Below, in pieces: positions 1 through 7,899 of a stretch of DNA of 64,000 nucleotides. The first letter of the stretch is position 1. Each line of letters opens with the position of its first letter. The translations under genes and the position numbers were made by a program. This DNA comes from Paenibacillus sp. OV219 (lineage in GTDB: Bacteria; Bacillota; Bacilli; Paenibacillales; Paenibacillaceae). The notes under the pieces are model-generated. The model worked only from the letters and a program-made list of their open reading frames with translations, was not told where the DNA came from and did not search any database. The DNA is taken from contig NZ_FOCJ01000010.1 in NCBI RefSeq assembly GCF_900110075.1, forward strand, positions 1 through 64,000. The letters run 5' to 3'.

Positions 1-82
1 AAGACGATCAGGTTGATAGGTTCGAGGTGGAAGTGCAGCAATGCATGCAGCTGACGAATACTAATCGGTCGAGGGCTTATCC
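1..82 (+). rRNA. 23S ribosomal RNA, 3' end (partial)
   Basis: The first ~82 bases match the conserved 3' terminus of bacterial 23S rRNA: the GACGATCAGGTTGATAGG block, then CTGACGAATACTAATCGGTC and GAGGGCTTATCC. The rest of the gene lies upstream of the window. Bases 83-174 are spacer with no 5S rRNA. The exact mature end is estimated. Confidence 0.93.
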
Positions 83-174
83 TAAATAAGTGAAATCAGC
101 TAAAGCAAGAAACCTTCGCAAAGGTTCGTATCCAGTTTTCAGGGTGTTAAGTAATGCCCGAACAATTACATTGT

Positions 175-250
175 TCCCTGATAGCTCAGTTGGTAGAGCA
201 CTCGACTGTTAATCGAGTTGTCACAGGTTCGAGTCCTGTTCGGGGAGCCA
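175..250 (+). tRNA. tRNA-Asn (GTT)
   Basis: Full cloverleaf: acceptor TCCCTGA pairs with TCGGGGA, anticodon loop contains GTT, T-arm GGTTCGAGTCC, CCA is encoded. First tRNA after the 23S gene, so probably co-transcribed with the rRNA operon. Confidence 0.97.
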
Positions 251-253
251 TTT

Positions 254-329
254 GCTCTCATAGCTCAGTCGGTAGAGTGCATCCATGGTAAGGATGAGGT
301 CACCGGTTCGATTCCGGTTGAGAGCTCCA
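254..329 (+). tRNA. tRNA-Thr (GGT)
   Basis: Acceptor GCTCTCA pairs with TGAGAGC. The anticodon stem CATCC/GGATG encloses loop ATGGTAA, giving anticodon GGT (Thr). CCA encoded. Confidence 0.95.
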
Positions 330-347
330 GTGATTTTCTTTTTGCAT

Positions 348-422
348 GGCCCGTTGGTCAAGTGGTTAAGACACCTCCCTTTCACGGAGGTAACAGGGGT
401 TCGAGTCCCCTACGGGTCACCA
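348..422 (+). tRNA. tRNA-Glu (TTC)
   Basis: Acceptor GGCCCGT pairs with ACGGGTC. The anticodon stem CCTCC/GGAGG has loop CTTTCAC, giving TTC (Glu). CCA encoded. Confidence 0.97.
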
Positions 423-435
423 TCTCTTCCATTAT

Positions 436-511
436 GGAGGCTTAGCTCAGCTGGGAGAGCATCTGCCTTACAAGCAGAGGGTCGGCGGTTCGATCCCGTC
501 AGCCTCCACCA
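436..511 (+). tRNA. tRNA-Val (TAC)
   Basis: Acceptor GGAGGCT pairs with AGCCTCC. The anticodon loop between CTGC and GCAG reads CTTACAA, giving TAC (Val). CCA encoded. Confidence 0.97.
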
Positions 512-522
512 TCTATGACTAA

Positions 523-598
523 TGGGGATTAGCCAAGCGGTAAGGCAACGGACTTTGACTCCGTCATTCCCTAGGTTCGAATCCTAGATCCCCAGCCA
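523..598 (+). tRNA. tRNA-Gln (TTG)
   Basis: Acceptor TGGGGAT pairs with ATCCCCA. The anticodon stem ACGGA/TCCGT has loop CTTTGAC, giving TTG (Gln). CCA encoded. Confidence 0.96.
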
Positions 599-608
599 CT
601 ATTTGTAC

Positions 609-684
609 GAGCCATTAGCTCAGTTGGTAGAGCACCTGACTTTTAATCAGGGTGTCGTAGGTTCGAATCCTACATGGCTCACCA
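609..684 (+). tRNA. tRNA-Lys (TTT)
   Basis: Acceptor GAGCCAT pairs with ATGGCTC. The anticodon stem CCTGA/TCAGG has loop CTTTTAA, giving TTT (Lys). CCA encoded. Confidence 0.97.
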
Positions 685-718
685 TTTTCATCTTCAATGA
701 GATGGAAATCTATATTAT

Positions 719-798
719 GCGCGTATGGCGGAATTGGCAGACGCACCAGACTTAGGATCTGGCGGGCAACCGTGGGGGTTCAAGTCCCTCTACGCGCA
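719..798 (+). tRNA. tRNA-Leu (TAG), 3' CCA not encoded
   Basis: Acceptor GCGCGTA pairs with TACGCGC. The anticodon stem CCAGA/TCTGG has loop CTTAGGA, giving TAG (Leu), with the long variable arm expected of a class II tRNA. The discriminator A is followed by TCA rather than CCA, unlike the other ten tRNAs here, so the CCA end must be added by nucleotidyltransferase. Confidence 0.95.
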
Positions 799-808
799 TC
801 AGACACGA

Positions 809-832
809 AGACCCTGTATAAGGGTCTTTTTT
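809..832 (+). terminator. Rho-independent terminator of the rRNA-tRNA unit
   Basis: Stem AGACCCT (809-815) and AGGGTCT (821-827) with a 5-nt loop, followed by a T run. It lies about 10 nt after tRNA-Leu and ends the first tRNA block. Confidence 0.85.
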
Positions 833-983
833 GTGTATAGATTTGTGAATAACAATTCGGAGGAGCTTAGGAGCTCATCGGTTTTAGCTGCCTCTATCCA
901 TATTTCTTGCTGCATTAATCCACAAATCTGCTAATTAACGTATTCAATATTAAATGGGATTAGGGAAGAAAAGCATTTGAGAC

Positions 984-1012
984 TTGACGCATTAACTGAG
1001 AATGATTATCAT
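984..1012 (+). promoter_or_regulatory. Promoter with overlapping Fur box
   Basis: -35 TTGACG (984-989), 17-nt spacer, -10 TATCAT (1007-1012). TGAGAATGATTATCA at 997-1011 differs at one position from the Bacillus Fur 7-1-7 core TGATAATGATTATCA and overlaps spacer and -10. Iron-bound Fur would block RNA polymerase, fitting the siderophore ATPase gene downstream. Basis: sequence match to a known consensus; binding untested. Confidence 0.8.
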
Positions 1013-1080
1013 ATATAGTACTGAGAAATGTTATCAAGGTATGGGCAATAGCAATATCGAGATTAAGGGGCTGTCGAAGG

Positions 1081-1929
1081 ATGCAATCATTTGAAACGTC
1101 GAAACTAAACATTGGCTATGAGGAACGACTGATCGTCGAGAATTTAAATATCTCTGTTCCAAAAGGCAAGATCACTGCTCTCGTCGGTGCGAACGGATCG
1201 GGTAAATCAACGATACTGAAGACGATGGCTCGCTTGATGTCGCCATCCGCGGGAACTGTTATGCTTGACGGGAAATCAATTCACAAGCAGTCAACTAAGG
1301 AAGTGGCGAAGCAGCTTGCCATTCTTCCTCAGAACCCAACCGCCCCAGACGGTCTTACGGTGTCTGAGCTCGTCTCATACGGCCGTTTCCCTTATCAGAA
1401 AGGGTTTGGCTCCTTAACGAAAGAGGACCGCTCTGTTATCTCTTGGGCCATCGAGAAGACTGGAATGGTGGAATTCGCGGATCGGCCAATTGACCGCCTC
1501 TCAGGTGGCCAGAGACAGCGTGCTTGGATTGCTATGGCACTGGCACAACAGACAGATATGCTATTCCTGGATGAGCCGACTACATTCCTAGATATGACAC
1601 ATCAGCTTGAAGTGTTGGAACTGCTCATACAGCTGAATGCGACGGCAGGCAGAACAATCGTTATGGTTGTTCACGATCTGAATCATGCTTCACGCTATGC
1701 GCAGCATATGATTGCCATTAAGAGCGGCAAGGTCGTAGGTGAGGGAACTCCGCAAGCAGTTATGACGAAGGATGTATTGCGTGAGGTATTCAGCATCGAA
1801 GCCGATATTATTCCAGATCCGCGTACAGGGGTACCGCTTTGTCTGCCTTATGCACTGGCACACAAAATGTCGCCTGTAGCAGCGAATGAACTGGTGGAAG
1901 AGCCGGTAATGATGAGTATCTCCGTATAG
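1081..1929 (+). CDS. Iron-siderophore ABC transporter, ATP-binding protein (YusV/FecE-like)
   Basis: A 282-aa cytoplasmic ATPase that would power uptake of ferric siderophores. Visible motifs: Walker A GANGSGKST (residues ~38-46), signature LSGGQRQR (~140), Walker B MLFLDEPT (~160), switch His in VVHDLNH. Length is normal for FecE/FhuC-type subunits. No permease or binding-protein genes are adjacent, so it is an orphan ATPase like B. subtilis YusV, which serves several importers (family knowledge). It sits between two tRNA blocks. ATG 1081 has AAGGGG at 1065-1070. The Fur box upstream predicts induction in iron starvation. Confidence 0.92.
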   Translation: MQSFETSKLNIGYEERLIVENLNISVPKGKITALVGANGSGKSTILKTMARLMSPSAGTVMLDGKSIHKQSTKEVAKQLAILPQNPTAPDGLTVSELVSYGRFPYQKGFGSLTKEDRSVISWAIEKTGMVEFADRPIDRLSGGQRQRAWIAMALAQQTDMLFLDEPTTFLDMTHQLEVLELLIQLNATAGRTIVMVVHDLNHASRYAQHMIAIKSGKVVGEGTPQAVMTKDVLREVFSIEADIIPDPRTGVPLCLPYALAHKMSPVAANELVEEPVMMSISV

Positions 1930-1962
1930 ATGGCGAGTGTCAAAAATATTTTCAAAAGAGGC

Positions 1963-1991
1963 TTGCAATCTTATATCGAGCGTGATATATT
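1963..1991 (+). promoter_or_regulatory. Promoter of the second tRNA block
   Basis: -35 TTGCAA (1963-1968), 17-nt spacer, -10 TATATT (1986-1991), ending 34 nt before tRNA-Gly. Good match to the vegetative sigma-A consensus. Confidence 0.65.
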
Positions 1992-2025
1992 ATTACTTGT
2001 CGCTCAGGAAATACGACACACAAAT

Positions 2026-2100
2026 GCGGAAGTGGCTCAGCGGTAGAGCATCGCCTTGCCAAGGCGAGGGTCGCGGGTTCGATTCCCGTCTTCCGCTCCA
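2026..2100 (+). tRNA. tRNA-Gly (GCC)
   Basis: Acceptor GCGGAAG pairs with CTTCCGC. The anticodon stem TCGCC/GGCGA has loop TTGCCAA, giving GCC (Gly). CCA encoded. Confidence 0.97.
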
Positions 2101-2103
2101 TTT

Positions 2104-2180
2104 GTGCCCTTAGCTCAGCTGGATAGAGCATTTGACTACGAATCAAAAGGTCGGGAGTTCGAATCTCTCAGGGCACGCCA
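2104..2180 (+). tRNA. tRNA-Arg (ACG)
   Basis: Acceptor GTGCCCT pairs with AGGGCAC. The anticodon loop CTACGAA gives ACG (Arg; A34 normally edited to inosine). CCA encoded. Confidence 0.96.
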
Positions 2181-2210
2181 TTTCTTTTTAAGCAGCAGAA
2201 AGATACATAA

Positions 2211-2287
2211 CGGGATGTAGCTCAGCTTGGTAGAGCACCTGGTTTGGGACCAGGGGGTCGCATGTTCAAATCGTGTCATCCCGACCA
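2211..2287 (+). tRNA. tRNA-Pro (TGG)
   Basis: Acceptor CGGGATG pairs with CATCCCG. The anticodon stem CCTGG/CCAGG has loop TTTGGGA, giving TGG (Pro). CCA encoded. Confidence 0.96.
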
Positions 2288-2295
2288 TTTCTTCT

Positions 2296-2369
2296 GCGGG
2301 TGTAGTTCAATGGTAGAACTTTAGCCTTCCAAGCTAATAGCGTGGGTTCGATTCCCATCACCCGCTCCA
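2296..2369 (+). tRNA. tRNA-Gly (TCC)
   Basis: Acceptor GCGGGTG pairs with CACCCGC. The anticodon stem TTAGC/GCTAA has loop CTTCCAA, giving TCC (Gly). CCA encoded. Second Gly isoacceptor in this block. Confidence 0.97.
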
Positions 2370-2382
2370 TATCACAACAAAC

Positions 2383-2415
2383 AAGCCTTGGGTAACCAAG
2401 GCTTTTTCTTTTTAT
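2383..2415 (+). terminator. Rho-independent terminator after the second tRNA block
   Basis: Stem AAGCCTTGG (2383-2391) pairs with CCAAGGCTT (2396-2404), loop GTAA, followed by a T-rich tract. Confidence 0.88.
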
Positions 2416-2452
2416 TCATGTTTGTTCCTTTTTGTAGACGAAATGAAAAAGC

Positions 2453-2481
2453 TTCAACCGCATGTCATTTTGTAGTATGAT
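2453..2481 (+). promoter_or_regulatory. Possible ppc promoter
   Basis: TTCAAC (2453-2458), 17-nt spacer, TATGAT (2476-2481), about 125 nt before the ppc start. Moderate match to sigma-A; other candidates in this AT-rich stretch cannot be excluded. Confidence 0.4.
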
Positions 2482-2604
2482 ATGAGGAGTTATATTCAAA
2501 TCAGGTTGTATAAATAAACGTTTGAAGAAGAATTCATGCATGTTGAAAACTATGTACATGCTTTACGAAGTGGCTTTCTTCGCAAAACCTTGAGGAGGAT
2601 TAGA

Positions 2605-5412
2605 ATGTCGGAACAAGCTGGAACTGTTGCAACTACCAACCGGCCGCAATCCAATAACTTGCTGCGCCGCGATGTGCGTTTCCTTGGTAACATTCTTGGA
2701 GATGTACTTGTGCATCAGGGCGGACATGAACTGCTGGAGAATGTTGAAAAAATCCGCGAAATGAGCAAGGCGCTTCGGGCTGAATTTTTGCCGGAGCTGT
2801 ATGAAGAGTTCAAGCAGGTAATTGATGCATTGAACCCGGAGACGCGCCATCAAGTCATTCGCGCTTTCGCGATTTATTTTCAACTTGTTAATATTGCGGA
2901 ACAGAATCACCGGATTCGCCGGAAACGTGACTATGAGCGTTCTGCAGGCGAGACTGTACAGCCGGGCTCGATCGAGAGTGCCATCCAAGTTCTAAAGGAA
3001 AAAGGCATCTCTGTTGATAACGTTAAAGAAATTATCGGTGACATCTCACTCGAGCTTGTTATGACTGCGCATCCAACGGAAGCAACACGCCGTGCGGTTC
3101 TGGACATTCATCAGCGCATTGCGGCTGAAATGACCGAGCTCGATAATCCGAACCTGACTTATCGTGAGCGCGAAAAGCTGCGTGAGAAGCTGCTGAACGA
3201 AGTGCTAACGCTGTGGCAAACAGACGAGCTGCGTGATCGTAAACCAACGGTTATCGATGAAGTGCGTAATGGCATGTACTATTTTGACGAGACGTTGTTT
3301 GAAGTACTTCCTAACGTCTATGAAGAGCTGGAGCGCTGCCTAGACAAATACTATCCATCTGAGGACTGGCATGTACCGACTTACCTTCGTTTCGGCTCAT
3401 GGATTGGCGGCGACCGCGATGGTAACCCTTCCGTTACTGCGAAGATCACTTGGGAGACCCTGACGCTTCAGCGCGGACTTGCGCTAAAGAAGTATGAGCA
3501 GTTGCTCAAGGAAGTAATGGAACAACTTAGCTTCAGCACGAATATTATTACGGTTTCTGATGAGCTGCTTGAGTCCATCAAGAAAGATCGTGAGACCATT
3601 GAGCTGCGCAGTGTAGAACTGTGGCGCAATGAGAAAGAACCGTACAAGATTAAGCTCGGTTATATGCTTGAGAAGCTGGCGAATACGTCGGAGGTTACGC
3701 TGAAAGGCACTTCGAAACGCTATGAAAGCGCGGATGAGCTCATTGCAGATCTGTATGTGATTGACCGCAGCTTGCGTAACCATTTTGCCGATTATGTTGC
3801 AGATACGCATATCCGTAAGTTGGTTCGTCAAGTGGAACTGTTCGGCTTCCATCTGGCAGCGCTGGACGTTCGTCAGCATAGTAAAGAGCATGAGAATGCG
3901 ATGACTGAAGTACTTGCGAACATGAACATTGTAGAGAATTATGCTGATTTGAATGAGGATGAGAAGATTGAGCTGCTACATTCGCTGCTTAAGGATCCGC
4001 GTCCTTTGACATCGCCGCATTTTGCATATTCGGATAGCACACAGGAATGTCTGGATGTTTATCGTACGATCTACCGCGCTCAAGCGGAGTTCGGCGTGAA
4101 CTGTATCTCCAGCTACCTGATCAGTATGACACAGGGCGCGAGCGACATGCTTGAAGTTATGGTGTTCGCGAAGGAAGTCGGCCTGTTCCGCAAAGAGGCT
4201 AACGGCACGGTTCGCTGCACGTTGCAGGCGGTACCTTTGTTTGAAACCATTGATGATCTGCATGCAGCGCCTGGCATTATGGAGCAGCTATTCGCACTGC
4301 CAATCTACCGTCAATCGGTTGAAGCACGCGGTAACCTGCATGAGATTATGCTTGGCTACTCGGATAGCAACAAGGACGGCGGAGTTGTTACGGCAAACTG
4401 GGAGCTGCGTGTAGCGCTTAATGCGATTACAAGTGCAGCGAAGAAGTTCGACGTGAAGCTGAAGTTCTTCCACGGTCGTGGCGGTGCGCTAGGCCGTGGC
4501 GGCATGCCACTAAACCGCAGTATTCTTGCGCAGCCTCCGCACACAGTTGGCGGCGGTATCAAGATTACGGAGCAAGGTGAGGTATTGTCCTCCCGTTATT
4601 CGATGAAGGGCATCGCATACCGCAGCTTGGAGCAGGCGACTTGGGCGCTTGTGACAGCATCGCGTCTTGCGAAGTACCCTGAGCAGGAAGCTGGAGCAAC
4701 TGCTCAGTGGGACGAAATTGCAAAGGGCATCTCGGAGACGGCGCTGAACAAATATCAAGATTTGATCTTCCGCGATCCGGATTTCATGACCTTCTTCAAA
4801 GAGTCGACGCCTTTGTCCGAAGTAGGCGAATTGAACATCGGTTCCCGTCCTGCAAAACGGAAAGGAAGCGATCGCTTCGAAGATCTGCGTGCGATTCCAT
4901 GGGTATTCGCTTGGACGCAGAGCCGTTACTTGTTGCCGGCATGGTATGCGGCAGGTACGGCGCTGCAAGAATATGTAGGCGGAGATGTGAACCGTCTGGA
5001 TACATTGCGTGTCATGTATGCGAAGTTCCCGTTCTTTACGACTCTCATCGATACGCTGCAAAATGCACTGGCTAAAGCGGATCTGCAGATTGCCAAAGAA
5101 TATGCAGGAATGATCGCTGATAAAGTGATCCGTGATCGGATCTTTACGCTAATCGAGGTAGAATATGAGATGACGTCGTCGCTTATTCTGCAAATTACTG
5201 GACAAGCGGAGATTCTGGACAATTTACCGGTTATCCAAGAGTCGATCCGATTGCGTAACCCGTACGTGGATCCACTCAGTTACATGCAAGTGCAGTTGCT
5301 GAAAGAACTGCGCGAGAAGCGCGCTAACGGTGAAGCTGACGAGCCAGAGCTGCTGCGTGAAGTGCTGCTTACGATTAACGGCATTGCGGCAGGCCTCAGA
5401 AACACCGGTTGA
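2605..5412 (+). CDS. ppc: Phosphoenolpyruvate carboxylase
   Basis: Makes oxaloacetate from PEP and bicarbonate to refill the TCA cycle (anaplerosis). The 935-aa product has the family signatures: catalytic His in TAHPTEATRR (about residue 156), GDRDGNPSVT, and the FHGRGGALGRGG loop (His about 623). Length is normal for bacterial PEPC. The frame is open from 2536, but ATG 2605 is preceded by AGGAGG at 2593-2598 and is the better start. Monocistronic, with a strong terminator directly behind. B. subtilis uses pyruvate carboxylase instead, so PEPC here fits Paenibacillaceae. Confidence 0.97.
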   Translation: MSEQAGTVATTNRPQSNNLLRRDVRFLGNILGDVLVHQGGHELLENVEKIREMSKALRAEFLPELYEEFKQVIDALNPETRHQVIRAFAIYFQLVNIAEQNHRIRRKRDYERSAGETVQPGSIESAIQVLKEKGISVDNVKEIIGDISLELVMTAHPTEATRRAVLDIHQRIAAEMTELDNPNLTYREREKLREKLLNEVLTLWQTDELRDRKPTVIDEVRNGMYYFDETLFEVLPNVYEELERCLDKYYPSEDWHVPTYLRFGSWIGGDRDGNPSVTAKITWETLTLQRGLALKKYEQLLKEVMEQLSFSTNIITVSDELLESIKKDRETIELRSVELWRNEKEPYKIKLGYMLEKLANTSEVTLKGTSKRYESADELIADLYVIDRSLRNHFADYVADTHIRKLVRQVELFGFHLAALDVRQHSKEHENAMTEVLANMNIVENYADLNEDEKIELLHSLLKDPRPLTSPHFAYSDSTQECLDVYRTIYRAQAEFGVNCISSYLISMTQGASDMLEVMVFAKEVGLFRKEANGTVRCTLQAVPLFETIDDLHAAPGIMEQLFALPIYRQSVEARGNLHEIMLGYSDSNKDGGVVTANWELRVALNAITSAAKKFDVKLKFFHGRGGALGRGGMPLNRSILAQPPHTVGGGIKITEQGEVLSSRYSMKGIAYRSLEQATWALVTASRLAKYPEQEAGATAQWDEIAKGISETALNKYQDLIFRDPDFMTFFKESTPLSEVGELNIGSRPAKRKGSDRFEDLRAIPWVFAWTQSRYLLPAWYAAGTALQEYVGGDVNRLDTLRVMYAKFPFFTTLIDTLQNALAKADLQIAKEYAGMIADKVIRDRIFTLIEVEYEMTSSLILQITGQAEILDNLPVIQESIRLRNPYVDPLSYMQVQLLKELREKRANGEADEPELLREVLLTINGIAAGLRNTG

Positions 5413-5427
5413 TATCGTATTGAAATG

Positions 5428-5469
5428 CCGGACTTAAGGCAGCATTGCTGCTTCGAGTCCGGTTTTTTT
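5428..5469 (+). terminator. Rho-independent terminator of ppc
   Basis: Outer stem CCGGACT (5428-5434) pairs with AGTCCGG (5456-5462), with a smaller GCAG-type hairpin inside, followed by seven T. Confidence 0.9.
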
Positions 5470-5505
5470 GTTTAAATATATGATTGCTGCAGAAAAAGTA
5501 GTTTT

Positions 5506-5535
5506 TTGCCATATTGCTGAGTTTCCATGTATAAT
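5506..5535 (+). promoter_or_regulatory. Sigma-A-type promoter of sigW
   Basis: -35 TTGCCA (5506-5511), 18-nt spacer, perfect -10 TATAAT (5530-5535), about 60 nt before the sigW start. No ECF-type element is obvious here, so sigW may be transcribed by the housekeeping sigma factor. Confidence 0.65.
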
Positions 5536-5595
5536 CATGGAGGTACGATTCGTTTTTTTTGTATATATAAAGAGTGGCTGTTTGGAGGAGTAGCG

Positions 5596-6162
5596 TTGAA
5601 ATCAGTTGAGGCAAGGTTAGCAAGATTAGCTTTGAAAGGCGATCAGCGGGCTTTTGCCGAGCTTGTTGAGATGTATCAGGACAAGCTTTATCATATGGCT
5701 TACCGAATGCTATATAACCGGCAGGAAGCAGAGGACGTTGTACAAGAAGTGTTCCTGCGGGTATACAAGAACTTGGAGCGCTACGACGACACGATGAAGT
5801 TCTCCACCTGGATCTACCGGATCGCAACGAATCTGTGTATTGATCGGCTGCGCAAGCGCAAGGCGGTTTATTCGCTGGATGCGGAATCGTCGGAGCATGA
5901 AGGGCTTGACGGTTACGCAATGATACCTAGCGATAACCGGACACCGGAGAGTGAGCTGCTGCTCTCAGATACGCAGCGGATCATTCATCAAGCGATTGAG
6001 ACATTGCCAGCGAAATATAAATCCGTTATGGTGCTGCGCTACTTAGAGGAACTGTCGCTGCAAGAAATCGGCGACGTGCTGGGGATGCCAGTAACAACAG
6101 TGAAGACGCGAGTGCATAGAGGCCGGGAGTTCCTTCGCAAGAAGCTCGAGCATAAGCTGTAA
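5596..6162 (+). CDS. sigW: ECF RNA polymerase sigma factor SigW
   Basis: Extracytoplasmic-function sigma factor that in B. subtilis directs the response to cell-envelope stress and antimicrobial peptides. The 188-aa product closely resembles SigW (187 aa): region 2 with EAEDVVQEVFLRVYKNLERYD and FSTWIYRIATNLCIDRLRKRK, and region 4 LSLQEIGDVLGMPVTTVKTRVHRGREFLRK. I place the start at TTG 5596, behind GGAGGAG (5584-5590), which gives the family length; the open frame extends back to 5527. The rsiW anti-sigma gene follows 123 nt downstream. Confidence 0.93.
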   Translation: MKSVEARLARLALKGDQRAFAELVEMYQDKLYHMAYRMLYNRQEAEDVVQEVFLRVYKNLERYDDTMKFSTWIYRIATNLCIDRLRKRKAVYSLDAESSEHEGLDGYAMIPSDNRTPESELLLSDTQRIIHQAIETLPAKYKSVMVLRYLEELSLQEIGDVLGMPVTTVKTRVHRGREFLRKKLEHKL

Positions 6163-6216
6163 CAGATGGGCGAGAGCGGAAAGTTACATTTTGACAGTCG
6201 TGACATCTTAAAAAAA

Positions 6217-6242
6217 TGAAACATCTCGGCCGGCGACACGTA
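6217..6242 (+). promoter_or_regulatory. SigW-type ECF promoter of rsiW
   Basis: TGAAAC (6217-6222), exactly 16 nt, CGTA (6239-6242). This is the B. subtilis SigW consensus TGAAAC-N16-CGTA with no mismatch. It lies in the sigW-rsiW gap, 44 nt before the rsiW ATG. Confidence 0.8.
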
Positions 6243-6285
6243 ACGTATACTACTGTAGATTATAATGATGAAAGGATTGGCTGCT

Positions 6286-6915
6286 ATGAATTGCAACGTC
6301 GCCATCATGCAGATGCATGATTATTTAGATGAAGAGCTGTCTCGAGAAGAGCAAGCTGAATTGAAGCTTCATATAGATTCCTGCGTGGCATGCTGCATAA
6401 GGCTGGAGCAGCTCGAACGGACCGAGGCGCTCACCGAATCCATGATGGATAAGCGGCGTACAGTCTTGACGAGTGAGCAATCCTCCGCTCTTAAAGCACG
6501 CATAATGGACGCAGTTCCATTCAAGCGGCGGCGCAGAGCTGGATTCGCAAGCTGGGTGCGCAGTCATCCGGGACTCTCGGTTGCAGCGGTATTCGTATTC
6601 GTCATGTTCTCAAGCTTCCTCGCCATGTGGCAGCAGGATAGCGAGCTAACGGTAAGCGGTTCGGATCTTGCACAAGTCGTCATTAAAGGTGATACTGTGA
6701 CTGTGCCCGAAGGCGCTCGCTTAAAAGGTGACTTGGTCGTTGAGAATGGCAAAGCGAACGTTTACGGAGAAGTGGATGGGGATGTAACAGTCATCTCAGG
6801 TTCACTGTATCAAGCGTCGACTGCCCATATATCCGGAGAAGTGAAGCAGATTGACCAGGCGCTGGACTGGTTTTGGTACAAAGTGTCACATTCCATCAGC
6901 AGTTTGGCGTACTAG
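6286..6915 (+). CDS. rsiW: Anti-sigma-W factor RsiW
   Basis: Membrane-anchored anti-sigma factor that holds SigW inactive until regulated proteolysis. The 209-aa product shows an N-terminal zinc-binding anti-sigma domain with H29-x3-C33-x2-C36, one membrane segment (about residues 96-115, SVAAVFVFVMFSSFLAMW) and an extracellular part with VTVPEGARLKGDL and GEVDGDVTV segments, as in B. subtilis RsiW (208 aa). ATG 6286 is chosen because AAAGGA (6271-6276) is well spaced from it; two ATGs at 6265/6268 lack an RBS. An ECF promoter precedes the gene. Confidence 0.93.
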   Translation: MNCNVAIMQMHDYLDEELSREEQAELKLHIDSCVACCIRLEQLERTEALTESMMDKRRTVLTSEQSSALKARIMDAVPFKRRRRAGFASWVRSHPGLSVAAVFVFVMFSSFLAMWQQDSELTVSGSDLAQVVIKGDTVTVPEGARLKGDLVVENGKANVYGEVDGDVTVISGSLYQASTAHISGEVKQIDQALDWFWYKVSHSISSLAY

Positions 6916-6926
6916 TTTGCATTGCT

Positions 6927-6952
6927 AACCTCCTACTCAGGGAGGTTTTTTT
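6927..6952 (+). terminator. Rho-independent terminator of rsiW
   Basis: Stem AACCTCC (6927-6933) pairs with GGAGGTT (6941-6947) followed by a T run. It separates rsiW from the cdaA operon. Confidence 0.88.
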
Positions 6953-7059
6953 GTGAGAAAAAAAGGAGTTAGAGCACCAGTTCTAGAAAAGAATAAGGTT
7001 AGAAATAAGGGTAATGGATTAATGATACCTAGACAGATGTGTTTGGGGGTAGATGATGG

Positions 7060-7899
7060 ATGAACTATTTTGCAGATCTGACCTGGAAAGGCTGGATCAA
7101 GGATCTTATTGATATCTCGATCGTTAGTTATATTATCTATAAGCTCATCTTGCTCGTTCGCGGTACCCGGGCGGTGCAGCTGCTCAAGGGAATTATTGTG
7201 CTCGTCGCGACATGGGCACTTAGTACGTGGTTTAACCTGTATACGTTAAAGTGGCTCATGAATCAGATGTTCACCTTCGGGGTTGTGACGATTCTGATTA
7301 TTTTTCAGCCGGAGCTTCGCAGGGCGCTGGAGCAGCTTGGACGAGGTAGCTTGTTCAGCCGTTCTTCCGTGGTAGAGCGGGATACTAGCGACCGAATTAA
7401 TGAAATCATTAAGTCGATTAATTATATGGCCAAGCGCAAAATCGGCGCATTAATCGTGTTTGAACGGAGTACGGGGCTATCCGATTATATTGAGTCCGGT
7501 ATTCAGATGGAGTCGATTGTTAGCTCAGAGCTGCTCATTAATATTTTTATCCCGAATACACCGCTTCATGATGGTGCCGTCATTATTCGAGGCAATCAGA
7601 TTATGGCTGCGGGCTGCTACTTGCCGCTCTCGGAAAACCCGTTCATCAGTAAGGAGCTCGGGACAAGGCACCGCGCCGCAATTGGGGTCACAGAGGTGTG
7701 CGATGCCATCTCGGTTATCGTGTCAGAGGAGACGGGACAAGTCTCCCTCGCTGTCGGCGGCATGATCGTTCGCGACATTAAAGAGGAGTCGCTTATCTCG
7801 AAGCTATTCGAGGAGCTTAATCCGAACGCGAAGTCGCGTGAACGTGAGCGCAATAAGACGCCTTTCTGGAAGCGCAAGGGGGGCAATCAGCATGGATAA
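7060..7899 (+). CDS. cdaA: Diadenylate cyclase CdaA
   Basis: Membrane-bound enzyme that makes c-di-AMP from two ATP; c-di-AMP controls potassium transport and cell-wall homeostasis. The 279-aa product has three N-terminal membrane segments (to about residue 80) and a DAC domain with D171-G-A in TPLHDGAVII and R203-H-R in GTRHRAAIG, both catalytic motifs of the family. It aligns along its length with B. subtilis CdaA (273 aa). First gene of cdaA-cdaR-glmM; it overlaps cdaR by 8 nt. RBS GGGGG is at 7045-7049. Confidence 0.96.
   Translation: MNYFADLTWKGWIKDLIDISIVSYIIYKLILLVRGTRAVQLLKGIIVLVATWALSTWFNLYTLKWLMNQMFTFGVVTILIIFQPELRRALEQLGRGSLFSRSSVVERDTSDRINEIIKSINYMAKRKIGALIVFERSTGLSDYIESGIQMESIVSSELLINIFIPNTPLHDGAVIIRGNQIMAAGCYLPLSENPFISKELGTRHRAAIGVTEVCDAISVIVSEETGQVSLAVGGMIVRDIKEESLISKLFEELNPNAKSRERERNKTPFWKRKGGNQHG

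Noticed and set aside
218..934. Short open frames across the first tRNA block
   Set aside because: They read through tRNA genes and have no support as proteins.
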